64,000 nucleotides of DNA from positions 9,869,501 to 9,933,500 of the forward strand of contig NZ_CP096255.1 in the NCBI RefSeq assembly GCF_011516635.5, given 5' to 3'. The DNA is from Bradyrhizobium barranii subsp. apii. GTDB taxonomy: Bacteria > Pseudomonadota > Alphaproteobacteria > Rhizobiales > Xanthobacteraceae. The notes below the pieces were generated by a model. That model was not told the DNA's origin and searched no databases. It worked only from the letters and a program-made list of their open reading frames with translations. Of this stretch, positions 52,796 to 60,322 are shown piece after piece (position 1 is the first letter of the stretch; every line of letters begins with the position of its first letter). Both the position numbers and the translations under genes were made by a program.

Positions 52796-52812
52796 ACTTT
52801 GTATCGCAAAGT
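52796..52812. promoter_or_regulatory. Operator-like dyad upstream of the membrane-protein operon
   Basis: Perfect inverted repeat ACTTTG-N5-CAAAGT. A third half-site, GCAAAGTA, follows at 52823-52830. It lies 57 bases before the operon start, in the promoter zone. Confidence 0.65.
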
Positions 52813-52946
52813 ATATCGCACCGCAAAGTAAAGGCAAGCCCGGAAGTCGCAGCCGGATGGTTCGATCCGCTTAAACAACTGCCGGTTGCGCCGCACGACC
52901 TCGGCCGGATAAGATGGCTTCAAAAGCATTCCGGGGGGAAGGAAGT

Positions 52947-54191
52947 ATGTGGCTTAAGTCATTTGTCGTTGCGTCTCTGTTGCAGGTGAGCGTCGCCGGC
53001 ATCGCGCATGCGAAAGGACCATTCGGCAGCGTCAATGTCGGCAACTGGATCGGCGGCGCCTTCAGCAATGACGAGACGGGCGCTTTCTCCCATTGCGCCG
53101 CGACGACGCCTTATGCGAACGGCGTCATCCTCGTCGTGAGCCAAAATGCCGCCGGCACATGGTCGCTCGCCTTTGCGAGTCCCAGCTACCGCTTCAACAA
53201 GGGCGAGAACGCCGCGATCGACGTGACCTTTGACGGGCAGGAGCAAGCCAGGCTGTTCGCCACGGCGAACCAGCCCAACATGCTCACGGCCATCATGCCG
53301 GTCAATGTTGTGCGCACGTTTCAGAAGGCGAGCCTGATGGTGGCGACAGCCGGCCGCGCCGTTCTGAATTTCGATCTGACATCGACCGGGCCGGTGATCG
53401 CCGCATTGGCCAATTGCGTGACCAAGGTGAAAGCCGACGGGCTCGACAAGGCCGGCGACTTCACCAAGATGGCCGCCAAGCCGCAGCCTGCGCCGGACAA
53501 GCAGGCGCCGCCGGCCGGCGGCAAAGTTGCCAGGGCCAAGACCGGCACCGGCTTCGTGGTCAGTGCGAACGGCCACGTCGTCACCAACAACCATGTGATC
53601 GACGGCTGTGTCGGCGACATCAAGGGCAACCTCACCGGCGAAGCCGCGATGGTGCTGCGCGTCGTATCGAGCGACGTCAACAACGATCTCGCTTTGTTGC
53701 AGGCGCCGTCGACGACGACATTCAAGGACTTTGCGCGGATCCGCGATCGCTCGATCCGCTCCGGCGATTCCGTCATCGTAATCGGCTTTCCCTTCCATGG
53801 CTTGCTCACGTCGGACTTCACCGTGACGACCGGTATCGCGAGCTCGCTCAGCGGCATGCGCAACGACACGCGTTTCCTGCAAATCAGCGCGCCGGTGCAG
53901 CCCGGCAATAGCGGCGGCCCGCTGTTCGACACCACCGGTCAGATCGTGGGCGTGGTCACCGCAAAGATCCCCGCACTGCGCATCGTCGCTGCGACCGGCA
54001 ACATTCCGGAGAACATCAACTTCGCCATCAAGACCGGCATGCTGCGCGACTTCCTCGACAATTCCGTGGTGCCCTACCAGACCGCCGAACCGAAGGGCGA
54101 GCTCAAGACCACCGACATCGCCGGCAACGCGCGGCCGTACACGATGCTGATCTCGTGCAATGGCACGGAGCAGGCCGACGCGAAGCGGTAG
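52947..54191 (+). CDS. Periplasmic trypsin-like serine protease, 414 aa
   Basis: Secreted DegP-like protease without PDZ domains. Signal peptide MWLKSFVVASLLQVSVAGIAHA is cleaved before KG. Residues about 25-185 form a domain of unknown type, with Cys in 'FSHCAATTP' and 'ALANCVTK'. A Pro/Ala/Lys linker (about 200-215) leads to the protease: 'VVTNNHVIDGC' (His), 'VNNDLALLQ' (Asp) and 'QPGNSGGPLFD' (Ser). Triad intact. ATG 52947 has GGAAGG just upstream; the ATG at 52914 lacks a site and would hide the signal peptide. Confidence 0.9.
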   Translation: MWLKSFVVASLLQVSVAGIAHAKGPFGSVNVGNWIGGAFSNDETGAFSHCAATTPYANGVILVVSQNAAGTWSLAFASPSYRFNKGENAAIDVTFDGQEQARLFATANQPNMLTAIMPVNVVRTFQKASLMVATAGRAVLNFDLTSTGPVIAALANCVTKVKADGLDKAGDFTKMAAKPQPAPDKQAPPAGGKVARAKTGTGFVVSANGHVVTNNHVIDGCVGDIKGNLTGEAAMVLRVVSSDVNNDLALLQAPSTTTFKDFARIRDRSIRSGDSVIVIGFPFHGLLTSDFTVTTGIASSLSGMRNDTRFLQISAPVQPGNSGGPLFDTTGQIVGVVTAKIPALRIVAATGNIPENINFAIKTGMLRDFLDNSVVPYQTAEPKGELKTTDIAGNARPYTMLISCNGTEQADAKR

Positions 54192-54227
54192 GGCGCGGCG
54201 GAAGGACAGCTGCCTCGCCGCTCTCCG

Positions 54228-54331
54228 CTGTCATTCCCCGCGAAAGCGGGGAATCCAGTACGCCGCGGCTCCTCCGTATCACGCCACGGCCTCTGGAATA
54301 CTGGATCGCCCGATCAAGTCGGGCGATGACA
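54228..54331. repeat. Dispersed palindromic repeat, family C, copy 3
   Basis: CTGTCATTCCCCGCGAAAGC on the left with 'GGGGAATCCAGTACGCCGCGGC' in the middle and 'ACTGGATCGCCCG...CGGGCGATGAC' on the right. Lies between convergent genes. Confidence 0.85.
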
Positions 54332-54362
54332 CCGTTGGTGTGGGCACAGCGCACCCGCCGTC

Positions 54363-55109
54363 TCACCCGTGGCAGCAAGCCCCCTTCGCCTGCGGCTCAT
54401 ACTGGTCGCGCAGGCGGACCCAGTCCATCGGATAGGGCAGGCCGTCCTCGTGACGACCGAGCGGGGTGAGGTCGAGATATTGATAGGCCGCGTTCATCAT
54501 GTCGAGACCGCGCGCGAAGCATGAATAGGTATGGAAGATCTCGCCGGCCTCGTTGCGGTAGAACACGCTGATACCGGGCAGCTCCGGACCGTAGAACGGC
54601 GTGGTGCCAAAGTTGTATTTCGGCACGCCCTTGTCGATCTGCTCGCGCGTGAACGAGACCTCGTAGTCGTAGTTGAAGTCGTTGCTCCCTGACGAGACCC
54701 AGTCGAAGGTCCAGCCCATCCGCTTCTTGAAGGCCTCGAGCTTGGCGCTAGGTGCCAGCGAGATCGCAACCGTGGAGGTGTCGCGCGCGGCGAGGTGCGG
54801 CACCATGCGATCGAGAGCGTCGGCCCAGAACGAGCAGCTCTTGCACGCGGCCTCCCAGTCGGGAGCGAACATCACATGCTGCACCACGAGCTGCGGGCGC
54901 CCCCCGAAGAGATCGCCGAGCGTCACCTTGCCGTTCGGTCCGTCGAATACATAGTTCTTGTCGACCTTCACCCAGGGCAATGCGCGGCGCTGCTCGGCGA
55001 GGCGCTCGCGGGCCTGGCTGAGCTCCTTCTCATGCGCCAGGTGGGCCTTGCGGGCCGCGATCCATTGCTCGCGCAAGACGATCTGATGTTGCTGCACGGT
55101 ATCCTCCAT
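54363..55109 (-). CDS. DUF899 thioredoxin-like family protein, 248 aa
   Basis: Thioredoxin-fold protein of the DUF899 family. The N-terminal helix 'REQWIAARKAHLAHEKELSQARERLAEQRRALPWVKVDKNYVFDG' and 'LFGGRPQLVVQHVMFAPDWEAACKSCSFWADALD' with a CKSC pair are diagnostic. 'LPGISVFYRNEAGEIFHTYSCFARGLDMMNAAYQYLDLTPLGR' closes the fold. Genes of this family often follow ArsR and AHSA1 genes, as here. Its first 80 bases overlap the end of the AHSA1 gene. Activity unknown. Confidence 0.88.
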   Translation of the reverse strand: MEDTVQQHQIVLREQWIAARKAHLAHEKELSQARERLAEQRRALPWVKVDKNYVFDGPNGKVTLGDLFGGRPQLVVQHVMFAPDWEAACKSCSFWADALDRMVPHLAARDTSTVAISLAPSAKLEAFKKRMGWTFDWVSSGSNDFNYDYEVSFTREQIDKGVPKYNFGTTPFYGPELPGISVFYRNEAGEIFHTYSCFARGLDMMNAAYQYLDLTPLGRHEDGLPYPMDWVRLRDQYEPQAKGACCHG

Positions 55110-55611
55110 GGTGGAGGGCGACGAAGGCGTCGAGCTTGTCGAGGCACGAGCTCCAGCCGCGCCGGTGATTGTCGCGTGCGGTTTCGTCGAAGAACTGGGC
55201 GTGATGGAAGATCATCAGCGTGCCGGCGCTATCCGGCTTCAGTGTGATCGTCACCAACGATTCGCGCTCCGGCGTCGAATGCCAGGCCCAGGTGAACACC
55301 AGCCGCTCGTTCGGCACGACCTCGCGATAGATGCCGCCGGCCTCGAAATATTCGCCGTCGTCACCGGTGAAGCTGATGCGGTAACGGCCACCGGTACGGA
55401 CATCGAGCTCGGCGTCCAGCGTCGCCGGCTTCATGTTCGGCGGCCCGAACCACTGGACTAGCTGCGCGGCTTGCGTCCAGGCGGCGTAGACTTTCTCCGG
55501 CCGTGCGCGGAGCCGGCGCGTGAGCGTGAGCGTGAGCGTGAGCGTGAGGCTGGGCCGCTCGCTTGGACGTTCGGCTGTGCGGGGATCGGCGTTGACGGCT
55601 GCGTTGGCCAT
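55030..55611 (-). CDS. SRPBCC/AHSA1 domain protein, 193 aa
   Basis: START-like hydrophobic-cavity protein of the AHSA1 group: 'TRRLRARPEKVYAAWTQAAQLVQWFGPPNMKPATLDAELDVRTGGRYRISFTGDDGEYFEAGGIYREVVPNERLVFTWAW' and 'FDETARDNHRRGWSSCLDKLDAFVALH'. The first beta-strand is lengthened to (Leu-Thr)5 by a hexanucleotide repeat. ATG 55611 has GGAGG 7 bases upstream, within the arsR gene. It overlaps arsR by 154 bases and the DUF899 gene by 80 bases; its last 25 residues are out-of-frame reading of that next gene, so the C-terminus is atypical. Confidence 0.8.
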   Translation of the reverse strand: MANAAVNADPRTAERPSERPSLTLTLTLTLTRRLRARPEKVYAAWTQAAQLVQWFGPPNMKPATLDAELDVRTGGRYRISFTGDDGEYFEAGGIYREVVPNERLVFTWAWHSTPERESLVTITLKPDSAGTLMIFHHAQFFDETARDNHRRGWSSCLDKLDAFVALHHGGYRAATSDRLARAMDRGPQGPPGA

Positions 55612-55940
55612 GTCTTGTCCTCCACGAAGGCGGCGAGGCGGTCGAACTTCTCGGACCAGAACTGCGCGTAGCGATTGAGCCAGTTCATCGCCTGCTCCAT
55701 CGGCTGCGCGGTGAGCCGGCAGGACACCGTGCGTCCGGTCTTCTCCCGCACGATCAGGCCCGCATCCGTGAGCACGTCGAGATGCTTCATGATCGCCGGC
55801 AGCGAGACCGGAAACGGCGCGGCCAGCTCGCTCACCGACAGGCCGTCCCGCTCGCCGAGCCGCGCGAGAAGGGCACGCCGCGTCGGATCGGACAGCGCCG
55901 CAAAGGTCCGGTCGAGCGTCTTGTCTCTATACTTAACCAT
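55458..55940 (-). CDS. ArsR-family transcriptional regulator with unusual C-terminal tail, 160 aa
   Basis: Winged-helix repressor: 'YRDKTLDRTFAALSDPTRRALLARLGERDGLSVSELAAPFPVSLPAIMKHLDVLTDAGLIVREKTGRTVSCRLTAQPMEQAMNWLNRY'. It lacks the metal-binding Cys box of ArsR itself and fits the SdpR/metal-independent branch usually followed by AHSA1 genes. Residues after about 110 (TQPSTPIPAQPN..., then Ser-Arg repeats) come from reading the AHSA1 gene in another frame. ATG 55940 lies within a 26-bp dyad, a probable self-operator. Confidence 0.85.
   Translation of the reverse strand: MVKYRDKTLDRTFAALSDPTRRALLARLGERDGLSVSELAAPFPVSLPAIMKHLDVLTDAGLIVREKTGRTVSCRLTAQPMEQAMNWLNRYAQFWSEKFDRLAAFVEDKTWPTQPSTPIPAQPNVQASGPASRSRSRSRSRAGSAHGRRKSTPPGRKPRS
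55518..55547. repeat. Hexanucleotide repeat, five perfect copies
   Basis: (GCGTGA)5 on the plus strand. On the minus strand it codes Leu-Thr repeats in the AHSA1 gene and Ser-Arg repeats in the overlapping arsR gene. A slip of one unit changes both proteins by two residues without shifting frame. Confidence 0.92.
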
Positions 55941-55953
55941 TTGGTTTAGTATA
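55928..55953. promoter_or_regulatory. Operator-like dyad over the arsR start codon
   Basis: Outer arms TATACT/AGTATA and inner arms ACCA/TGGT; about 11 of 13 base pairs are symmetric. It includes the ATG at 55938-55940, so a bound repressor would block the start of the message. Confidence 0.6.
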
Positions 55954-56040
55954 GACGTGAACGAGAAGGCGTCAAGCAGGAACCCGCGCGTCCGGATCTG
56001 CACGACTGCGTGATCAGGCAGTGCTCAGTGTGAGGCGCGA

Positions 56041-56304
56041 CTAGTACGGACGAACGTACCGACCGCGTAGTGACGGCTGAAGCGGAGGCCGTACGGCCAC
56101 CTGGGCAGGATTTTGCGCGCAATAGCCCTTGCGGCCCGACGCGCTCATCTGACACTGCTCGCGGGTCTGATAGGAGCAGTCGCCGGGATAGCCGTATTCC
56201 GAGTTCTGAATGCACCACGCGTAATCATAGTCCGCGCGCGCCGGGCTCCCGCCAGCGAGCCACACAAGGACTATGGTGCCCAGCACAAATTGCGCCTTGC
56301 CCAT
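56041..56304 (-). CDS. DUF3551 small secreted Cys-rich protein, 87 aa
   Basis: Signal peptide MGKAQFVLGTIVLVWLAGGSPARA, then a mature part with four Cys: 'DYDYAWCIQNSEYGYPGDCSYQTREQCQMSASGRKGYCAQNP'. This YPGDCSY...QC pattern is the DUF3551 family, common in Bradyrhizobium. ATG 56304 has GGGAGG upstream. Function unknown; probably two disulfides in the periplasm. A paralog lies directly upstream at 56421-56699. Confidence 0.85.
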   Translation of the reverse strand: MGKAQFVLGTIVLVWLAGGSPARADYDYAWCIQNSEYGYPGDCSYQTREQCQMSASGRKGYCAQNPAQVAVRPPLQPSLRGRYVRPY

Positions 56305-56420
56305 GACCGACCTCCCATGTTCGCCGCGCGACATCCGACCTCACAGAGTGAAAGGCTCGCGGAGCCGGTTTATTCCGGAGCGATCGCGCAAAAATACGCG
56401 GCTGCGCAATGCGCGCGCGG

Positions 56421-56699
56421 CTAGTACGGTGCAACGGGCCGCGCGCGACGGTGCGGCCGAGGTTGCGGCTGCGGCGCCTGGCCATAGGCCACCATTGGAT
56501 TGGGCCCGCAGTACAGCAGGCGGCCGGAGACGCTGGCCTGGCATTGCTCATAGGTGCTGTAGGCACATTCGCCGGGATAGTCATACTCGCCGCCCTGGGC
56601 GCACCAGGGATAGTCGCGGGCCGCCGCGGGCGTGACGGTGACGAAGCCGGCAAGGACCGTCGCGCCCAGCGTCAGCAGCGCCAATTGCGTCTTGCGCAT
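56421..56699 (-). CDS. DUF3551 small secreted Cys-rich protein, 92 aa
   Basis: Paralog of the protein at 56041-56304: signal peptide MRKTQLALLTLGATVLAGFV..., cleavage near AAA-RD, mature 'YPWCAQGGEYDYPGECAYSTYEQCQASVSGRLLYCGPNP' with the same four-Cys spacing, then a Pro/Arg-rich tail. ATG 56699 follows AGAGGAG. The two genes are about 115 bases apart on the same strand. Confidence 0.85.
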   Translation of the reverse strand: MRKTQLALLTLGATVLAGFVTVTPAAARDYPWCAQGGEYDYPGECAYSTYEQCQASVSGRLLYCGPNPMVAYGQAPQPQPRPHRRARPVAPY

Positions 56700-56848
56700 G
56701 ATCCAGACTCCTCTCTTCACAGGGCGAGATACGCGCCATGTATCATCAGGTTTCGCCGAGCCGTTTTATTCCAGATCAACGGAACGAAGTACGCAAGAAA
56801 AAAGCCCTGCCAGGCGGCAGGGCTCCAATCTCAGGGATCACAAGATCG

Positions 56849-57823
56849 CTACTCGACCTTCAGGCCGGCGAACTCGACGACCTTCTTCCACTTCTCGGTC
56901 TCGGCCTTGATCTCCTCGCCGAACGCCTCCGGCGTCTGCACCCGCGGCTCGCCGCCGAGTTCGACCAGTCGCTTGGTCATGTCGGGCTCCTTCATGAGCG
57001 TATTGATCTCATTGTTGAGCTTGGCGATGATCTCCTTGGGCGTGTTCTTCGGCGCGCCCATGCCGAACAGCGCGCTGGCCTCGTAGTCCTTCACGGTCTC
57101 GGCGATCGCCTGGACGTCGGGCAGCTGCGGCGAGCGCTCCGTGGTGGTGACGCCGATCGCGCGAAGCGAGCCGGAGCGGATGTGCTGGATGATCGAGGGC
57201 ATGTTGTCGAAGATCACCTGCACCTGGCCGCCGAGCATGTCGGTGATCGCCGGCGCCGCGCCGCGATAGGGCACGTGCTGCATCTTGCAGCCGGTCAGCG
57301 CCATGAACATCTCGCCGGACAGATGCACCGAGGTGCCGTTGCCGGACGAAGCCATGTTCACCTTGCCGGGATTGGCCTTCACATATTCGATGAACTCGGC
57401 GACGTTCTTGGCCGGAACGTCCTTGTTGACGGTCATCACGTTCGGCACCCGCTGGAACGAGGCCACCGGCGCGATGTCGCGCACGAAGTTGAATTTGAGG
57501 TTGGTGTAGAGCGAAGCGTTGATGAAGTTGGCCGGATTGACCAGCTGCAGCGTGTAGCCGTCGGGCTCGGCATTGACGACCGATTCGGTGCCGATATTGT
57601 TGCCGGCGCCGGGCTTGTTCTCGATCACAAATTGCTGGCCGAGCCGTTCCGACAGCCGCTGACCGATCAGCCGCGCCAGGATGTCGGTGGCTCCGCCCGG
57701 CGGATAGCCGACCACCCATTTCACGGGCCGGGCCGGATAGTCGGCGGCAAGGGCCTTCGACAGCGGGGTGGCTGCAAGCGGACTGGCGGCGAGCAGGCCC
57801 AGCGCGGTACGGCGAGTGATCAT
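56849..57823 (-). CDS. Bug/TctC-type tripartite transporter substrate-binding protein, 324 aa
   Basis: Periplasmic solute receptor of the Bug family. A twin-arginine-like signal (MITRRTALGLLAASPLAATP...ALA) is followed by 'DYPARPVKWVVGYPPGGATDILARLIGQRLSERLGQQFVIENKPGAGNNIGTE', the ligand-loop signature, and 'HVPYRGAAPAITDMLGGQVQVIFDNMPS'. ATG 57823 has GGGAGAA upstream; the longer frame to 57955 runs into the promoter of the divergent VOC gene. No TctA or TctB genes are adjacent, so it is an orphan receptor, as is common in this family. Confidence 0.9.
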   Translation of the reverse strand: MITRRTALGLLAASPLAATPLSKALAADYPARPVKWVVGYPPGGATDILARLIGQRLSERLGQQFVIENKPGAGNNIGTESVVNAEPDGYTLQLVNPANFINASLYTNLKFNFVRDIAPVASFQRVPNVMTVNKDVPAKNVAEFIEYVKANPGKVNMASSGNGTSVHLSGEMFMALTGCKMQHVPYRGAAPAITDMLGGQVQVIFDNMPSIIQHIRSGSLRAIGVTTTERSPQLPDVQAIAETVKDYEASALFGMGAPKNTPKEIIAKLNNEINTLMKEPDMTKRLVELGGEPRVQTPEAFGEEIKAETEKWKKVVEFAGLKVE

Positions 57824-57944
57824 CTCAAGGGTTCTCCCAACGTGTTGTTCTTGAAAGCCAGATGGCTTCAAAGTCGACGCGGTTGTAACAAAGCTTGCCG
57901 CAGGCGGAAAGTGCGCCCGGCGCATCACGACGAAAGGATAAGGC

Positions 57945-58364
57945 ATGCCGGTCAAGGTCGAAGCCCTCGATCATCTCGTCATCAACGTCGCCGACGTCGC
58001 AGTGACCTCCGAGTGGTACCGCAAGATTCTCGGCATGGAAGTCAAGGTGTTCGACCCCGGCGGCGGCAAAGCGCCGCGGACTTCGTTGCAATTCGGTAAC
58101 CAGAAGATCAACGTCCGGCCGCGCGATGCCGACAAGGTGGAGTGGTTCACCGCGGACCATCAGACCGCCGGCAGCGAGGATCTGTGTTTCCTCACCTCTG
58201 CCGCGCCCGACGAGGTGGTGGCGCATTTGACGGCACATGGCGTCGCGATCGAGGAAGGCCCGGTTCCCAAGCAGGGTGCCCTCGGCACGCTGCGCTCGGT
58301 CTATTGCCGGGATCCGGATGGCAGTCTGATCGAGATTTCGTCGTACGAGGACGGTGGTCGATAG
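57945..58364 (+). CDS. VOC-family (glyoxalase/bleomycin resistance-like) protein, 139 aa
   Basis: Metal-dependent VOC fold: 'VEALDHLVINVADVAVTSEWYRKILGMEVKVFDPGGGKAPRTSLQFGNQKINVRP' and 'TLRSVYCRDPDGSLIEISSYEDG'. The first His ('LDHLVI') and the last Glu ('LIEIS') are the usual metal ligands. Substrate unknown. It is divergent from the Bug-type receptor gene, with about 120 bases between the starts. Confidence 0.88.
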   Translation: MPVKVEALDHLVINVADVAVTSEWYRKILGMEVKVFDPGGGKAPRTSLQFGNQKINVRPRDADKVEWFTADHQTAGSEDLCFLTSAAPDEVVAHLTAHGVAIEEGPVPKQGALGTLRSVYCRDPDGSLIEISSYEDGGR

Positions 58365-58384
58365 GGCAGCGCTGCCCACCCCAT

Positions 58385-58473
58385 CGTCATTGCAAGGAGC
58401 CATTGCGACATAGCAATCCAGACCGCGCCCCTGCGGAGACCGTCTGGATTGCTTCGCTGCGCTCGCAATGACG
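58385..58473. repeat. Dispersed palindromic repeat, family D, copy 2
   Basis: CGTCATTGCAAGGAGCCATT ... AGCAATCCAGAC and the inverted GTCTGGATTGCTTCG ... CGCAATGACGG. Matches 23233-23318 in layout. Confidence 0.85.
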
Positions 58474-58582
58474 GCGGGGAGACGCCGCCCCGCCGATTTG
58501 CTCCCCGCGTCATCCGATGGCAGGAAGACGCAATCATCAAAAGGCAGCCGCCATCAAGATGCAGGCTGCACGGGGAGGATTC

Positions 58583-60163
58583 ATGCCTATCCAACAGACC
58601 GCCGCCGGACTCGTAGGACCGTTCGACGGGCTCGACGTGCCATGGCTGCTGAAGATGCGCGCCGCGGTGCGCCGCGATCATGCGTTCCTGATCTGGGCGC
58701 CGTTCGGCGCGCCGGCGCGGCGCTGGAGCTACGGCGAGTTTCACGAGCGCGTCGGCGCGCTCGCGGCGGGGCTGGTGAAGCGCGGCGTCAAGCCGGGCGA
58801 ATATGTGCTCATTCATCTCGACAATTGCATCGAGGCGCTGCTGGCCTGGTTCGCCTGCGTCGAACTCGGCGCCATCGCGGTGACCACCAACACCCGCTCG
58901 GCTCCGGCGGAGATGGAATATTTCGCCGATCATTGCGGCGCGGTCGCTGCGATCACGCAACCGGCCTATGCAGAAATCGTCGCGCAAAACTGCCGCAACA
59001 TCCGCTGGCTGGCGGTGACCTCGCACGATGCGGGCGCGGCGCCCACGCAAGCGATCTCGCGCGGCGACAGTTTCGAGTCACTATTCGCCGACAGCGCCGA
59101 CCGTCCCAGGCGCGCGACCGATCCGTTCGCGCCGTGCAGCGTGCAGTACACGTCAGGCACGACATCGCGCCCGAAGGCAGTGCTGTGGACCCACGCCAAC
59201 GCGCTGTGGGGCGCCAAGATCAACGCCGCGCATGAGGACCTTCATGCGAACGACGTGCACCAGACCTATCTGCCGCTGTTCCACACCAATGCGCTGGCCT
59301 ATTCGATGCTGGCGACGCTATGGGTCGGCGCCACCTGCGTGATCCAGCCGCGGTTCTCCGCAAGCCGCTTCTGGCGCGTCGCGCGCGAGCACGGCTCGAC
59401 CTGGACCTCGACGATTCCGTTCTGCATGAAGGCGCTGCTCGAGCAGGAGATCCCGAAGGACCACAAATTCCGCCTGTGGGGCACCGCCATCAACGAACCG
59501 CCGGCCTTCGCTGCGTTCGGCGTCAAGATGATCGGCTGGTGGGGCATGACCGAGACCATCACCCACGGCATCGTCGGCGAGGTTGACCAGCCCAACATCC
59601 CGATGTCGATCGGGCGCGCCGCGCCCGAATATCAGATCCGCATCACCGACGATGACGGACGGCCGACCGAGGTCGGCGACACCGGCAATCTCGCGATCAA
59701 GGGCATTGTCGGGCTGTCGCTGTTCGCCGAATATCTGCACAATGAAAAGGCGACGCGCGAAAGCTTCGACGCGCACGGCTTCTTTCTCACCGGCGACCGC
59801 GTCGAGCGGCTGGAAAACGGCTTCATCAGGTTCGGCGACCGCGCCAAGGACATGCTGAAGGTCGGCGGCGAGAACGTCGCGGCCTCCGAGATCGAGCAGG
59901 TGATCGCGGTGGTAGCAGGCGTGCGCGAGGCCGCGGTGGTGGCGAAGAAGCATCCGATGCTGGACGAGGTGCCTGTTGTCTTCATCATCCCGCACGGCGG
60001 CGTCGCGGGCGCTGCGCCTGATCTGCATGATCGCGTGATGGCGGCCTGCGGCGCGGGACTCGCGGATTTCAAGGTGCCGCGCGAAATCAGGCTGGTCGAC
60101 GACATGCCGCGCTCGACGCTGGAGAAGGTGGCGAAGGCGGAGTTGCGGAAGATGGTGGGGTGA
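58583..60163 (+). CDS. AMP-dependent acyl-CoA synthetase/ligase, 526 aa
   Basis: Adenylate-forming enzyme that activates a carboxylic acid to its CoA thioester. The P-loop is 'YTSGTTSRPKAVLWTHAN', A5-type 'GWWGMTET', A7 'FLTGDRVERLENGFIRFGDRAKDMLKVGGENVAASEIEQVI' and the A10 Lys in 'STLEKVAKAELRK'. ATG 58583 follows GGGGAGG; the frame from 58517 has no site. Substrate not predictable; similar to CaiC/fatty-acid or aryl-CoA ligases. Confidence 0.9.
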   Translation: MPIQQTAAGLVGPFDGLDVPWLLKMRAAVRRDHAFLIWAPFGAPARRWSYGEFHERVGALAAGLVKRGVKPGEYVLIHLDNCIEALLAWFACVELGAIAVTTNTRSAPAEMEYFADHCGAVAAITQPAYAEIVAQNCRNIRWLAVTSHDAGAAPTQAISRGDSFESLFADSADRPRRATDPFAPCSVQYTSGTTSRPKAVLWTHANALWGAKINAAHEDLHANDVHQTYLPLFHTNALAYSMLATLWVGATCVIQPRFSASRFWRVAREHGSTWTSTIPFCMKALLEQEIPKDHKFRLWGTAINEPPAFAAFGVKMIGWWGMTETITHGIVGEVDQPNIPMSIGRAAPEYQIRITDDDGRPTEVGDTGNLAIKGIVGLSLFAEYLHNEKATRESFDAHGFFLTGDRVERLENGFIRFGDRAKDMLKVGGENVAASEIEQVIAVVAGVREAAVVAKKHPMLDEVPVVFIIPHGGVAGAAPDLHDRVMAACGAGLADFKVPREIRLVDDMPRSTLEKVAKAELRKMVG

Positions 60164-60187
60164 GCAGCCGCGCCAAACGACGACTCT

Positions 60188-60313
60188 CGTAGGGTGGGCA
60201 AAGCGGCTTGTCCGCCGTAGCTCGAAGAGCGAAGGCGGAAGCGTGCCCAACATTCGGGTCGCAATTGAGGAAGCATGGTGGGCACGGCGCTTCGCGCCTT
60301 TGCCCACCCTACG
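60188..60313. repeat. Dispersed palindromic repeat, family B, copy 2
   Basis: CGTAGGGTGGGCAAAGCGGC on the left and GGTGGGCACGG...CTTTGCCCACCCTACG-like arms on the right, matching 11945-12043. Lies between convergent genes. Confidence 0.85.
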
Positions 60314-60322
60314 GCATCGTGC

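Noticed and set aside
57009..57719. 236-codon minus-strand frame inside the Bug receptor gene
   Set aside because: Same strand but wrong frame, Arg/Ala/Gly-rich; the receptor frame explains the region.
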